A stretch of 64,000 nucleotides of DNA from Halopseudomonas nanhaiensis (GCF_020025155.1 NZ_CP073751.1:1178001-1242000), one strand, 5' to 3'; shown: positions 31,918 through 40,266, numbered from the stretch's first letter. Program-made: numbers and translations. Notes: generated from the letters alone by a model not told the origin.

Positions 31918-34043
31918 CTGTGAAAGCGTGCAACCCAGCGCAGCAGTCCCTCGGGCGCATGGGCCTTTTTCCAGTTTCCAGCCGCGTACTTGTTCGCTTC
32001 GGCCATCGTCGGGTAACTGTGCACGGTCCCCAGCACCTTGTTCAACCCCAGATTATGTTTCATCGCCAGCACGTATTCGGCGATCAGTTCACCTGCATGT
32101 TCGCCGACGATGGTCACGCCGAGGATACGATCCTTGCCCGGCACGGTGAGCACCTTGACGAAGCCGGTACGCGCATCCTCGGCGATGGCCCGGTCCAGCT
32201 CGGACAGCTCGTATCGGGTCAGCTCGTAGGCAATGTTTCTGGCATTGGCCTCGGTCTCGGAGAGCCCCACCCGGGCGATCTCCGGATCTGTAAAGATGGC
32301 ATGGGGCAGTACGCGGTAATCGACGCGGAAACGTTTGAACGGCCCGAACAACGCGTTGACTGCGGCATACCAGGCCTGGTGGCTGGCAGCGTGGGTAAGC
32401 TGATAGGGGCCGGTTACGTCGCCCACCGCATAGATATTCGGGAAGCGCGTCGCCAGGTAGTCATCTGTCTCCAGCGTCCCGTCATCGCGTAGCGCAAGAT
32501 CGAGGGTTTGCGCACCGAATCCGTCGGTGTTCGAGGCTCGCCCGGTGGCTACCAGCACTGCGTCGAAGTCACGGGTCAGGCACTGGTCCGTCTGCAGGTC
32601 GCGCAGCGTCACCTGCTGCACGCCATCGACCCGGTGGAAACCTTGCGGGTCGTGGCGCAAAAGCACCTCGACGCCGTCTTCGCGCATGGACGCGATGACC
32701 AGTTCACTCACTTCCGGGTCTTCGCTGGGTAGCAACCGATCACCGCGCTGAATCTGCAGCACCGTGCAGCCCAGCCGCTGGAAAGCCTGGGCCAGCTCGC
32801 AGCCGATCAGCCCGCCGCCGATGACCAGCAGCCGCTCCGGCCGTTCGCGCAGATTCCAGATCGTCTCGGAGGTATACAGGGCCATCTCGTTCAGGCCCGG
32901 GATCGGCGGAACCTTGGGCCTGCCACCGGTAGCGACGATGATGTTGCGGGTGGTGAGCGTGCGGTCACCCACCTGCACGGCCCAGGGCGAGATGATCGTC
33001 GCGGTATCCTTGAACACTTCCACGCCCAGTTCGGTGTACCGCTCGACCGAATCATGCGGTGCGATCTCGGCCACGGTTGCCTGCACCCGCTCCATGACCC
33101 TCGGGAAATCCACCTCGGCTGAGGCGTGACTGTACCCCAGCCGATGGGCGCGCCTGACGTCGGCGGCCAGGCGCGCCGATCGGATCAGCGTTTTTGACGG
33201 CACACATCCGGTATTGAGGCAGTCTCCGCCCATCTCGTTCTTTTCCACCAGGCTGACCTGCGCCTTCACGGCAGCGGCAATATAGGCGCTCACCAGTCCG
33301 CCACTGCCTGCTCCGATCACCACCAGATTGCGGTCGAAACGCTTCGGCTTGTCCCACCCCTTGTAGACCCGCCGGGCCTTGACCCATTCGAGGATCTTGC
33401 GTGCCACCAGCGGAAACAGGCCGAGCAGAACGAAGGCGCCGATCAGGCCGGGCGACAGAATGCCGCCCAGCGTTTCCACCTGCGCCAGTTCGCGGCCGGC
33501 GTTCACGTAGACCAGCGTGCCCGGCAGCATCCCCAGCTGGCTGACCCACCAGAAGGTACGCACGCGTATACGTGTCAGGCCCATCACCAGATTGATGATG
33601 AAGAACGGAAACGCCGGCACCAGCCGCAGCGCGAAGAGATAGAAGGCGCCGTCGCGCTCTATGCCGCGATCAATCGGTTCGATCTGGCGCCCGAAGCGTT
33701 TGGCTACCCAGTCGCGCAGGAAAAACCGGCTGATCAGCATCGCCAGCGTCGCGCCCGCGGCCGAAGCGAAGGAGACCAGCAGCAGCCCCCAGCCCAGCCC
33801 GAACAGCGCGCCCCCGACCAGCGTCATCACCGCTGCGCCGGGCAGCGAGAGCGCGGTGACCAGCACGTAGATCGCCACAAAGGCCCCTGCAGCGGTCAAC
33901 GGCTGCGCCGCCACCCATTGCTCGAGTGAGCTCTGGTGCGCCTTGAGCGCTTCCAGGCTCAGGTACTGATGCAGATCGAAGATGACGAACGCTGCAATGA
34001 GCGCGGCTAACGCCAGCAAGGCTATCCAGCGGGTGGCTTTCAC
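31902..34043 (-). CDS. TVP38/TMEM64 (VTT) membrane domain fused to pyridine nucleotide-disulfide oxidoreductase
   Basis: A 713-residue fusion. Residues 1-225 form a VTT/TVP38 membrane domain with the family motif (FALRLVPAFPFFIINLVMGL). Residues about 236-713 form a flavin disulfide reductase with FAD motif VVIGAGSGGLVSA, redox pair C275 and C280 in GGDCLNTGCVPSK, an NAD motif LLVIGGGLIGCELAQAF, YAVGDVTG, and the C-terminal dimerisation domain with HSYPTMAEA. Mercuric reductase's C-terminal vicinal cysteines are absent, so MerA is unlikely. GTG at 34043 is chosen: it overlaps the previous stop (GTGA) and follows GGAGGA. The substrate is unknown; a membrane-linked reductase role is inferred. 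Confidence 0.88.
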   Translation of the reverse strand: MKATRWIALLALAALIAAFVIFDLHQYLSLEALKAHQSSLEQWVAAQPLTAAGAFVAIYVLVTALSLPGAAVMTLVGGALFGLGWGLLLVSFASAAGATLAMLISRFFLRDWVAKRFGRQIEPIDRGIERDGAFYLFALRLVPAFPFFIINLVMGLTRIRVRTFWWVSQLGMLPGTLVYVNAGRELAQVETLGGILSPGLIGAFVLLGLFPLVARKILEWVKARRVYKGWDKPKRFDRNLVVIGAGSGGLVSAYIAAAVKAQVSLVEKNEMGGDCLNTGCVPSKTLIRSARLAADVRRAHRLGYSHASAEVDFPRVMERVQATVAEIAPHDSVERYTELGVEVFKDTATIISPWAVQVGDRTLTTRNIIVATGGRPKVPPIPGLNEMALYTSETIWNLRERPERLLVIGGGLIGCELAQAFQRLGCTVLQIQRGDRLLPSEDPEVSELVIASMREDGVEVLLRHDPQGFHRVDGVQQVTLRDLQTDQCLTRDFDAVLVATGRASNTDGFGAQTLDLALRDDGTLETDDYLATRFPNIYAVGDVTGPYQLTHAASHQAWYAAVNALFGPFKRFRVDYRVLPHAIFTDPEIARVGLSETEANARNIAYELTRYELSELDRAIAEDARTGFVKVLTVPGKDRILGVTIVGEHAGELIAEYVLAMKHNLGLNKVLGTVHSYPTMAEANKYAAGNWKKAHAPEGLLRWVARFHRWRLD

Positions 34044-35005
34044 AGATTCAGATCCTCCATGGAACACAGGGTACTTGCGAGTCGAAAGCCTCCGGACAGA
34101 GCCGCTTCGGGTGCCGAATCGGCGCCGTGCAGGATACGCTCACGATATGACAGTTGTGCGGGCGATCCGGCAGGCCACTGCGAATCGAAATCCACCATGA
34201 AGGCCTGATGATCGTAGTTGAGCGGGAGGGCCTCGACTACCAGCCCTTCGAATACTGTCCGATACAAGGCGCTGGCATGCGCGTGAGTACTGATGCGCGT
34301 CACCACTCCGTAGCGTCCGTTATTGAAGTTGGGCAGTCCCGTCGCGCCATTGTTGATCACCACGCCGTGCTCGAGTTGCAGAGCGGCCGCGGCGCAGGTG
34401 TGGCTGGTGGCGAGGACGCTCAGGTCGGATCCGGCAAGCCAGGCATCCAGCTCGCGGCGGCGCTCAGGCTGTTGCAACGCCGTGCGATCACAGCCCCAGC
34501 CAGCCAAAGAGTGTTCATCGCCATGGGTAATGGCGATGCGGTGTCCTGCCACATCGACCAGCGCGGTGGCAGGGCGGCCGGCCAATGTGTCACGCATCCC
34601 CGGCAAACCGGATACCGTGCGCGCCAGGCTGGCGTGAATCTGGTTCGACCAGTCCACGGTGTCGTCCGGCACGTCGTCCGGATAGGCGCAGCCACAGCCG
34701 GCGTCACCGGGCTCGCTGCGCCCGAGCTCGGTTTCCACGTTCCCGCGCAGGACGGTATGCCCGCCAAGCCCGGCTTCGATCTCGGTGAATATCGCTGCGG
34801 AGCAATCGAACCAATGCGCATCGCCATTGAACACAACCCGTGCTGCCGGTTCGCTGGTCAATCGTCGCTGCAACGCGGTCAGGGCCTGTCGGTTGCCGTA
34901 CAGCCCGCCAACCACATAGAGGGTGTCACAGCCAAATAGCGGACTGCCTGTGAAACTGTCCGCCGGCAGACGGTAGTCCAGGGGGCACTCACGACCCGCC
35001 CTCAT
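34040..35005 (-). CDS. Metallophosphoesterase-like protein with altered motif I
   Basis: A 321-residue calcineurin-fold protein. Later motifs are recognisable: FNGDAHWFD (GD at 61-62), LRGNVE (88-91), ITHGDEH (H161) and TSHTC (H202). The first motif, normally DxHGN, reads GLYGN (G34, Y36), so both usual metal ligands there are replaced. It may bind a single metal or act on an unusual substrate. It overlaps the symporter (ATGA) and the fusion gene (GTGA), so it is locked into the operon. The specific function is unknown. Confidence 0.78.
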   Translation of the reverse strand: MRAGRECPLDYRLPADSFTGSPLFGCDTLYVVGGLYGNRQALTALQRRLTSEPAARVVFNGDAHWFDCSAAIFTEIEAGLGGHTVLRGNVETELGRSEPGDAGCGCAYPDDVPDDTVDWSNQIHASLARTVSGLPGMRDTLAGRPATALVDVAGHRIAITHGDEHSLAGWGCDRTALQQPERRRELDAWLAGSDLSVLATSHTCAAAALQLEHGVVINNGATGLPNFNNGRYGVVTRISTHAHASALYRTVFEGLVVEALPLNYDHQAFMVDFDSQWPAGSPAQLSYRERILHGADSAPEAALSGGFRLASTLCSMEDLNL

Positions 35006-36378
35006 CGGCGCGCCATCCCGCCGGCAAGCAGATAAAGCCCCGTGCAGAGCAGCAGACCGTAGAGGTTGGTGCCGAGGAGCAGCGCATACTTGCCATCGCC
35101 AATGGCCCAGCTGTCAGGAATCCAGTTCAGGGTCAGGGCGACGCCAAGCGCCAGACCAGTCCAGAAACTCAGGTGAAACGCAGTTGCCGTCGGACGAACG
35201 AGTCCGTGCAGCACGAACGCCGGAGCCAGACCCATGACCATGGTGCCGCTGATCGTCGTGGCCTTGAGAATATCGGTCCCGGCGAGCATGGGCAGGTTGC
35301 CGAGCAGGGCGAACACCGCCATCGCGGCCATGCCCAGCCCCACTGCACGGGTCCCCAGATCGCGGCCCGCTAGTGCCGGAAGCTCACGTCCGGTCAGGCG
35401 TGCCAGGCTGGAGAAGGTCGAGTCCAGGGTCGAGCCGGCTGCGGAAATCATCACGATGGTCATCACCAGCAGCGCACCGATGCCCAGTGAGCGGGCCAGC
35501 GCGGCAGGCACGTTGGACGATGCGCCGACCCCGACAAGGTCTGCATGAACACCGATCAGACTGAATGCCAGGATGGCGAAGAAGCCCAGCACGCCGGCGA
35601 TGGTGAAGGCGCGCAGCATACTGCGTTCCTGGCTGATGAAGCCGCGATCGGTCAGCACCGGGTCATGGAACGGGTAGCTGACCAGTTGCAGGCAGGCGAC
35701 CAGCAACAGATCCACGCCTGCATCGAGTGCCCAGGAGCTGGTGCTGGTCAGCTCTGCTGGGGAGTGCTGCGGCAATACCAGCCACAACACACACACCAGC
35801 GCCAGGACAAAAATGCCCGCCTGCGCGGCATCGGTGAGAATCGAGCTGCGCAGACCGCCGCGCAGGCTGTAGGCGAGCGTGACGGCAGTGAACAGCAGCG
35901 CGGAGATGACGAAGGGTGCAGTGCCGGGCTCGCCGTAGTACCCGCCGACCACGGCCGTGTTGCTCCACACCTCGTTGAACAAGCGAATCAGGATAGCGGC
36001 GGAGAAGGCCAGGGCGGCTGCACGGCCGTAGTTGCTGGTGAGAAAGCTGACCAGACTGGTGGCAGCGAAGCGCCGGCGCAGGCGGTAGATGACCAGGCCG
36101 CATAGCGGTATCGAGAGCCAGTAAGTGGCATAGGCCAGCCCGCCGACGAGGCCGAACTCGGCGCCCAGGTTCGCCGCATTGGTCACCGATTTGGCGAAGA
36201 TCCAGCTGATGAAGATGCTCGTGGTCAGCAGCCACGGCGACGCGCTGCGGCCCTGGCTATCTTCGCCGTTGAAAAAGCCGCCGGCGGTCACCGTACGTGG
36301 TGACAGCCAATACATCAGCCCGCCATAGGCAAGCAGAAACCCCCAGAAAAACACGCCCAGCGAACCGGACATTCCCAT
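35002..36378 (-). CDS. Sodium:solute symporter (SSS/SLC5 family)
   Basis: A 458-residue integral membrane protein with about 12-13 hydrophobic segments and the SSS-type layout, including FISWIFAKSVTNAANLGAEFG near helix 2 and AYSLRGGLRSSILTDAAQAGIF, the family signature around the Na+ site. The substrate could be an organic solute or an arsenosugar-related compound; that is inference from the ArsS and glycosyltransferase neighbours. It overlaps the metallophosphoesterase gene by four bases. Its start region abuts the REP array that separates it from arsS. Confidence 0.85.
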   Translation of the reverse strand: MGMSGSLGVFFWGFLLAYGGLMYWLSPRTVTAGGFFNGEDSQGRSASPWLLTTSIFISWIFAKSVTNAANLGAEFGLVGGLAYATYWLSIPLCGLVIYRLRRRFAATSLVSFLTSNYGRAAALAFSAAILIRLFNEVWSNTAVVGGYYGEPGTAPFVISALLFTAVTLAYSLRGGLRSSILTDAAQAGIFVLALVCVLWLVLPQHSPAELTSTSSWALDAGVDLLLVACLQLVSYPFHDPVLTDRGFISQERSMLRAFTIAGVLGFFAILAFSLIGVHADLVGVGASSNVPAALARSLGIGALLVMTIVMISAAGSTLDSTFSSLARLTGRELPALAGRDLGTRAVGLGMAAMAVFALLGNLPMLAGTDILKATTISGTMVMGLAPAFVLHGLVRPTATAFHLSFWTGLALGVALTLNWIPDSWAIGDGKYALLLGTNLYGLLLCTGLYLLAGGMARR

Positions 36379-36433
36379 ACCTCATCCCCTGATTTCATTC
36401 CTTGGTTCACGCAGCCGTTTGCCTCGTGGCGTG

Positions 36434-36955
36434 CGGATTTCGCTTCGCGGTCATGCCCGCTCCTACATGACGATTCCCGGCTTGCTGCAGGAGCGCGCTT
36501 GAGCGCGAAAGCGGACGAGCAGACGACGCTGAGCTTAACCCCTTCGCGGTCATGCCCGCTCCTACACGATGGCGATTCCCGGGTTGCTGTAGGAGCGCGC
36601 TTGAGCGCGAAAGCAGACGAGCAGACGACGCTGAGCTCAACCCCTTCGCGGTCATGCCCGCTCCTACACGATGGCGATTCCCGGGTTGCTGTAGGAGCGC
36701 GCTTGAGCGCGAAAGCGGACGAGCAGACGACGCTGAGCTTAACCCCTTCGCGGTCATGCCCGCTCCTACACGATGGCGATTCCCGGGTTGCTGTAGGAGC
36801 GCGCTTGAGCGCGAAAGCAGACGAGCAGACGACGCTGAGCTCAACCCCTTCGCGGTCATGCCCGCTCCTACACGATGGCGATTAGCGGCTTGCTGTAGGA
36901 GCGCGCTTGAGCGCGAAAGCGGACGAGCAGACGACTCATAGCTCAAGTCCTTCGC
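36434..36955. repeat. Tandem REP array, 102-bp period (5 copies)
   Basis: TTCGCGGTCATGCCCGCTCC occurs at 36444, 36543, 36645, 36747 and 36849, each time followed by an inverted GTAGGAGCGCGCTTGAGCGC arm. The period is 99 then 102, 102, 102. It fills the 611-base gap between the symporter and arsS. Because 102 is a multiple of three, long repetitive ORFs appear on both strands; these are artefacts. Copies alternate in small differences (AGCTTAA/AGCTCAA), suggesting a 204-bp higher-order unit. Confidence 0.93.
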
Positions 36956-36989
36956 AATCCTTCCCGGCCCTACCAATCCGCGCTTCGCG

Positions 36990-37952
36990 CTATCCCAATG
37001 CACCCCCGCAGCTGGAACCCTGTCCGGCCGTACAGGCAAAACAGTGATCGCGCGTCGCAATCGGACGGCCTTCCACGCGTGCCGTGAGCAGGTCGCGCAG
37101 ATGGCTTCGGTCGCTGGTGATCAGTGGTGCCGGCAGGTCGAGCATCTGATTGAAGTCGCAATCATACAGGTAGCCCTGCCAGTCCACGCTGACCTGCGAA
37201 CGGCACATCAATCCTGGCACGTTGGCTTCGCTGAAGTTGTCACGCAGCAGCTGCATGTAGCCGTTGAACTGGCCCTTGCTGACCAGTGTGCTACCGAAGC
37301 GGGCAATGGGCTGATTGGTAATGGTATGCAGCGCGTTGAAGCGGATGCCGAAGTCTTCCAGGAGATGCTGTTTATAGTCCGCCTCCAGTGCCTGCTGGGG
37401 TGGCGGCAGGCTTGGACCCTGCGGGTTGTAGACCAGGTTCAGCTCCAGACCACTGCCGTCCTGCCCATAGCCCAGGGCGTTGAGCTGCTGCAGGCCGGCG
37501 ATGCTGCGCTCGAACACGCCATCGCCGCGCTGCTTGTCGACGTTGTCCCGAGAGTAACAGGGCAGGGACGCCGACACGTGCACGCGCTGGTCGGCGAGAA
37601 AGTCGCCCACCCACGCGTAACCCGGTTCAGAAAGAATGGTCAGATTGCAGCGATCGATGACCTGCAGATCGGTCGCGCGCGCATGCCTGACGATATCGCG
37701 AAACCGAGGGTGCATCTCCGGCGCGCCGCCGGTGAGATCCAGTGTACCGACCGGGTGGGCATCGATAACCGCGAACAGCGCTTCTATGACCGCGTCGGTC
37801 ATGGCCTCGGTACGCGTCGGCCCGGCATTGACATGACAATGCAGGCAGCGCTGGTTGCACTGATAGGTGAGATTGACCTGCAGCACCTGCAGCGCCCCGC
37901 GCCGAATGGCGGGGAAGTCGAGTTCATTCAATAACGGCAGGGTGTCATGCAC
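36990..37952 (-). CDS. arsS: Arsenosugar biosynthesis radical SAM protein ArsS
   Basis: A 320-residue radical SAM enzyme. The [4Fe-4S] motif is C32-x3-C36-x2-C39 in TYQCNQRCLHCHVNAGP. LDLTGGAPEMHPRFR is the SAM-binding GGE-like motif. The C-terminal DUF3641-type region has MCRSQVSVDWQGYLYDCDFNQML and the CFACTAGQGSSCGG cluster. ArsS attaches the 5'-deoxyadenosyl group to dimethylated arsenic, the first committed step to arsenosugars. The start is GTG (37952) with AGGTGAG upstream. The C-terminus ends in a TAG codon with no sign of selenocysteine. No arsM is in the window. Confidence 0.92.
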   Translation of the reverse strand: MHDTLPLLNELDFPAIRRGALQVLQVNLTYQCNQRCLHCHVNAGPTRTEAMTDAVIEALFAVIDAHPVGTLDLTGGAPEMHPRFRDIVRHARATDLQVIDRCNLTILSEPGYAWVGDFLADQRVHVSASLPCYSRDNVDKQRGDGVFERSIAGLQQLNALGYGQDGSGLELNLVYNPQGPSLPPPQQALEADYKQHLLEDFGIRFNALHTITNQPIARFGSTLVSKGQFNGYMQLLRDNFSEANVPGLMCRSQVSVDWQGYLYDCDFNQMLDLPAPLITSDRSHLRDLLTARVEGRPIATRDHCFACTAGQGSSCGGALG

Positions 37953-37965
37953 GCGCTCACCTCAC

Positions 37966-38034
37966 TAGTCACTAAGTCCGTACAAGGGTTACATGAACTC
38001 GCCTAGTCATAAAGCACTCATATATGTCTGACTA
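37966..38034. promoter_or_regulatory. Repeated TAGTCA hexamers in the arsS/methyltransferase divergent region
   Basis: TAGTCA at 37966-37971 and 38004-38009, and its inverse TGACTA at 38029-38034, lie in the 114-base divergent spacer. They could be half-sites of an unknown regulator, or chance. Confidence 0.3.
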
Positions 38035-38066
38035 TGAGGGTAGATCACGCCAAGGGGAGACCGCGA

Positions 38067-38906
38067 ATGCGACCACTGATTTTAGCTGCCATGTTGTTGC
38101 TGCCTGCTGCAGGGATGGCACAGCAGCCCACCGTTCCGACGCCGCAGATGGATCCGGAACAACAACAGGCTCTGAAGAAAGCCATTGGCGCCCCGACTCG
38201 CTCTATCACCAACGTGGTTCGCGATGCCTACCGCAACCCCGAACACACCCTGGCTTTCTTCCAGGTGCAGCCCCAGCATACGGTGGTTGAAGCCTGGCCC
38301 GGCGAAGGCTGGTACACCGAGATCCTCGCCCCCTATCTGAAGGAAGACGGTCAACTGATCGCTGCTCATTTCGATCCGGACGCCGACTCGGATTACCAGC
38401 AGCGCTCCCTGAACGATTTCAAGCGCAAGCTGGAAGATCCTCGCGGCATCTACGACTCCGTCCGCGTGTCCGTACTGAACTACGATCCGGACACGCCGAT
38501 CGCCGAGCCGGAAAGCGCCGACCGGGTGCTTACCTTCCGCAATGTGCATAACTGGCTGGCCGCCGGTAAGGACGAAACGCGGCTGGTATTCAGCAAGTTC
38601 CATGCAGCGCTCAAGCCCGGCGGCATGCTAGGCGTCGTCGAGCACCGGGCGCTGCCCGACACCGATCTGCAACAGATGATCGAAACCGGCTACGTCACCG
38701 AGCAACTGGTGATCGAGTTGGCGGAAGAGGCAGGGTTCGAACAGGTGGGGAGCAGCCCGGTCAACGAAAACCCTCAGGATACGAAGGATCACCCTGAGGG
38801 CGTCTGGACCTTGCCGCCGACACTCAAGCTCGGCGACGAGAACCGCACTACCTACCTGGCTATTGGCGAAAGCGACCGCATGACGCTGTTGTTCAGAAAG
38901 AAGTGA
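38067..38906 (+). CDS. Exported class I SAM-dependent methyltransferase-like protein (COG4798 type)
   Basis: A 279-residue protein with a clear signal peptide (cleavage near AGMA-QQ, residue 17), followed by a Rossmann-type methyltransferase domain: VVEAWPGEGWYTEIL in place of the usual glycine-rich motif I, LTFRNVHNWL and LKPGGMLGVVEH. The ATG at 38067 has GGGGAGA upstream. It has no cysteine residues, so it is not the arsenite methyltransferase ArsM. A periplasmic methyltransferase is odd because SAM is cytoplasmic. It ends exactly where the convergent AraC gene ends. Confidence 0.82.
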   Translation: MRPLILAAMLLLPAAGMAQQPTVPTPQMDPEQQQALKKAIGAPTRSITNVVRDAYRNPEHTLAFFQVQPQHTVVEAWPGEGWYTEILAPYLKEDGQLIAAHFDPDADSDYQQRSLNDFKRKLEDPRGIYDSVRVSVLNYDPDTPIAEPESADRVLTFRNVHNWLAAGKDETRLVFSKFHAALKPGGMLGVVEHRALPDTDLQQMIETGYVTEQLVIELAEEAGFEQVGSSPVNENPQDTKDHPEGVWTLPPTLKLGDENRTTYLAIGESDRMTLLFRKK

Positions 38907-39938
38907 TCACACCAGGCTGACGATCTGCCGGCGAAACGCCGTCGGGCTCATGTCAGTCCAGCGGCGGAAAGCCCGGGTAAAGCTGCTCGGGTCGAGGAAG
39001 CCCAGTTCATACGCGATGCTGGTGAGCGACAGCTCGCCATGGCTGATCATTCTGATCGCCGCCTCCTTGCGCACTTCATCGACCAGCTGCTCGTAGGACG
39101 TGCCTTCCTGGCTGAGCTTGCGGCGCAGATGTCGCGGACTGATGTTCAACGGAGCAGCCACGCGTTCCACACTGACGTCCCCCGAGCCAAGCAGGTTCTG
39201 GATTCGACGCTTTACCTGGTCGATCAGATCGTTGCTTGGCAGGTTCGATAGCAAATCCTCCATGGCTTCGACAAAGCGCGGCAGCAGGAAGCTGTCTGCG
39301 GTCGCCAGCGGCTCGCCCAGCGCGGTGTACGGGAGGGTGAAGCGGTACTCGTCCCCTGACGTCAGCGTCCGCGCGCCAAGCAGCCGTGCGCATTCCTCCA
39401 GCTCAGATCCGCCGCGCTGCAGTTGCGCGTCGAGGACGAGTTCGATGTTGTCATGGTCCAGTTGTTCGAACAGCCGTCCTAGATACCCCATTACTGCCTC
39501 CATGTGATGCAGGTGAGGCTCGCCCAGCGGATGAAGATGAAGGAAGGCGAACTCGTCCTCGATGCGCAACTCAAGCTTCACCTGCGTACTGACAATCGGG
39601 AAAAACCGCGTGAGATGCTTCAGCGCCGTGGCCAGATCCGGGCTGGCAAGTGTGGTCAATCCGATCGCGTTGAGCGGGGTAGGGCGAAAAACACGGTTGA
39701 TACGCAAGCCGAAGAAGGGGTCATCCGCGAGGCGGGCCGCCTCGCTCCAGATCAACGAGCAGGATGCCTGGTCGAGGAAGCCCGACTGCGCCTGGGATAC
39801 CTGCACTAGATTGTGCGCCAGGCTGGAAGCCTCCAGCGTCCGGCCGTACTGACGCAGCGCCTGGTTCATCACTGGAACCCAGAAGGCGCGCTCGCGAACA
39901 CGATTAACCGGGGCAATTTTCCGTCCTTCGATTGGCAT
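38907..39938 (-). CDS. AraC family transcriptional regulator (module copy 1)
   Basis: A 343-residue regulator with an N-terminal arabinose-binding-domain-like region of the type seen in Pseudomonas OruR/ArgR-like proteins and a C-terminal double helix-turn-helix (about 235-340), ending in LGFLDPSSFTRAFRRWTDMSPTAFRR. The ATG at 39938 is preferred, with AGGA upstream, because it aligns with the start of the second copy; a TTG at 39956 is also possible. It is divergent from the DUF1302 gene at 40394 and likely controls it. The copy at 43899 is its paralogue. Confidence 0.9.
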   Translation of the reverse strand: MPIEGRKIAPVNRVRERAFWVPVMNQALRQYGRTLEASSLAHNLVQVSQAQSGFLDQASCSLIWSEAARLADDPFFGLRINRVFRPTPLNAIGLTTLASPDLATALKHLTRFFPIVSTQVKLELRIEDEFAFLHLHPLGEPHLHHMEAVMGYLGRLFEQLDHDNIELVLDAQLQRGGSELEECARLLGARTLTSGDEYRFTLPYTALGEPLATADSFLLPRFVEAMEDLLSNLPSNDLIDQVKRRIQNLLGSGDVSVERVAAPLNISPRHLRRKLSQEGTSYEQLVDEVRKEAAIRMISHGELSLTSIAYELGFLDPSSFTRAFRRWTDMSPTAFRRQIVSLV

Positions 39939-40019
39939 TGAGGGTCCTGGAGCCAAGGGGTTGAGCCAACATCGTTTTTTGTATTATTGCGAGATAAATC
40001 AAAGGAAAAAAGGCTTGCT

Positions 40020-40042
40020 TTGGCGAAAGCCTGTTTCGCCAA
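40020..40042. promoter_or_regulatory. Perfect 9-bp inverted repeat upstream of AraC copy 1
   Basis: TTGGCGAAA and TTTCGCCAA flank a 5-base loop (GCCTG) about 80 bases upstream of the AraC start, in the divergent region of the first module. It may be an operator or an RNA hairpin. No T run follows. Confidence 0.45.
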
Positions 40043-40228
40043 GCGAACAAATGGGTGCTTGATCGCTGATTTGCTTTTCTCAATTCCTCTGTCCGCCGCC
40101 TTGGCTGCATGGAAAACGGGCGGTCCGCACGGAGATGGATACAATGCCCGTTCTAGAGGGGTTTTTCCATAGGATCGACTAACTTTCCCCGCCGCGGGCT
40201 ACGAGCGCGGTTGCGTGCTTATCGCTCT

Positions 40229-40266
40229 TAATAAGGCTGCTTATTATCGCGATTCATTGTATGAAT
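40229..40266. promoter_or_regulatory. Two adjacent palindromes before DUF1302 copy 1
   Basis: TAATAAG-GCTG-CTTATTA (40229-40246) and ATTCAT-TGT-ATGAAT (40252-40266) lie about 130-165 bases upstream of the DUF1302 start. A similar CATTCA...TGAATG palindrome occurs upstream of the second copy (45075-45091). Confidence 0.4.

Noticed and set aside
31902-34043. Mercuric reductase MerA
   Set aside because: The C-terminal vicinal cysteines and the N-terminal metal-binding domain of MerA are absent, and no merR/merT/merP genes are near.
36434-36955. Possible CRISPR array
   Set aside because: The units are almost identical over the whole 102 bases with no unique spacers, and each has two inverted REP arms; no cas genes are present.
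36407-37060. 217-residue repetitive minus-strand ORF and matching plus-strand ORFs
   Set aside because: They are translations of the 102-bp REP array, open only because the period is a multiple of three; no ribosome site or signal supports them.
36990-37952. Selenocysteine at the ArsS C-terminus
   Set aside because: Some ArsS proteins carry Sec, but here the frame ends in GGALG followed by TAG, with cysteine at the conserved positions and no in-frame TGA.
38067-38906. ArsM arsenite methyltransferase
   Set aside because: The protein has a signal peptide and no cysteine residues, whereas ArsM needs conserved cysteines for arsenic binding.
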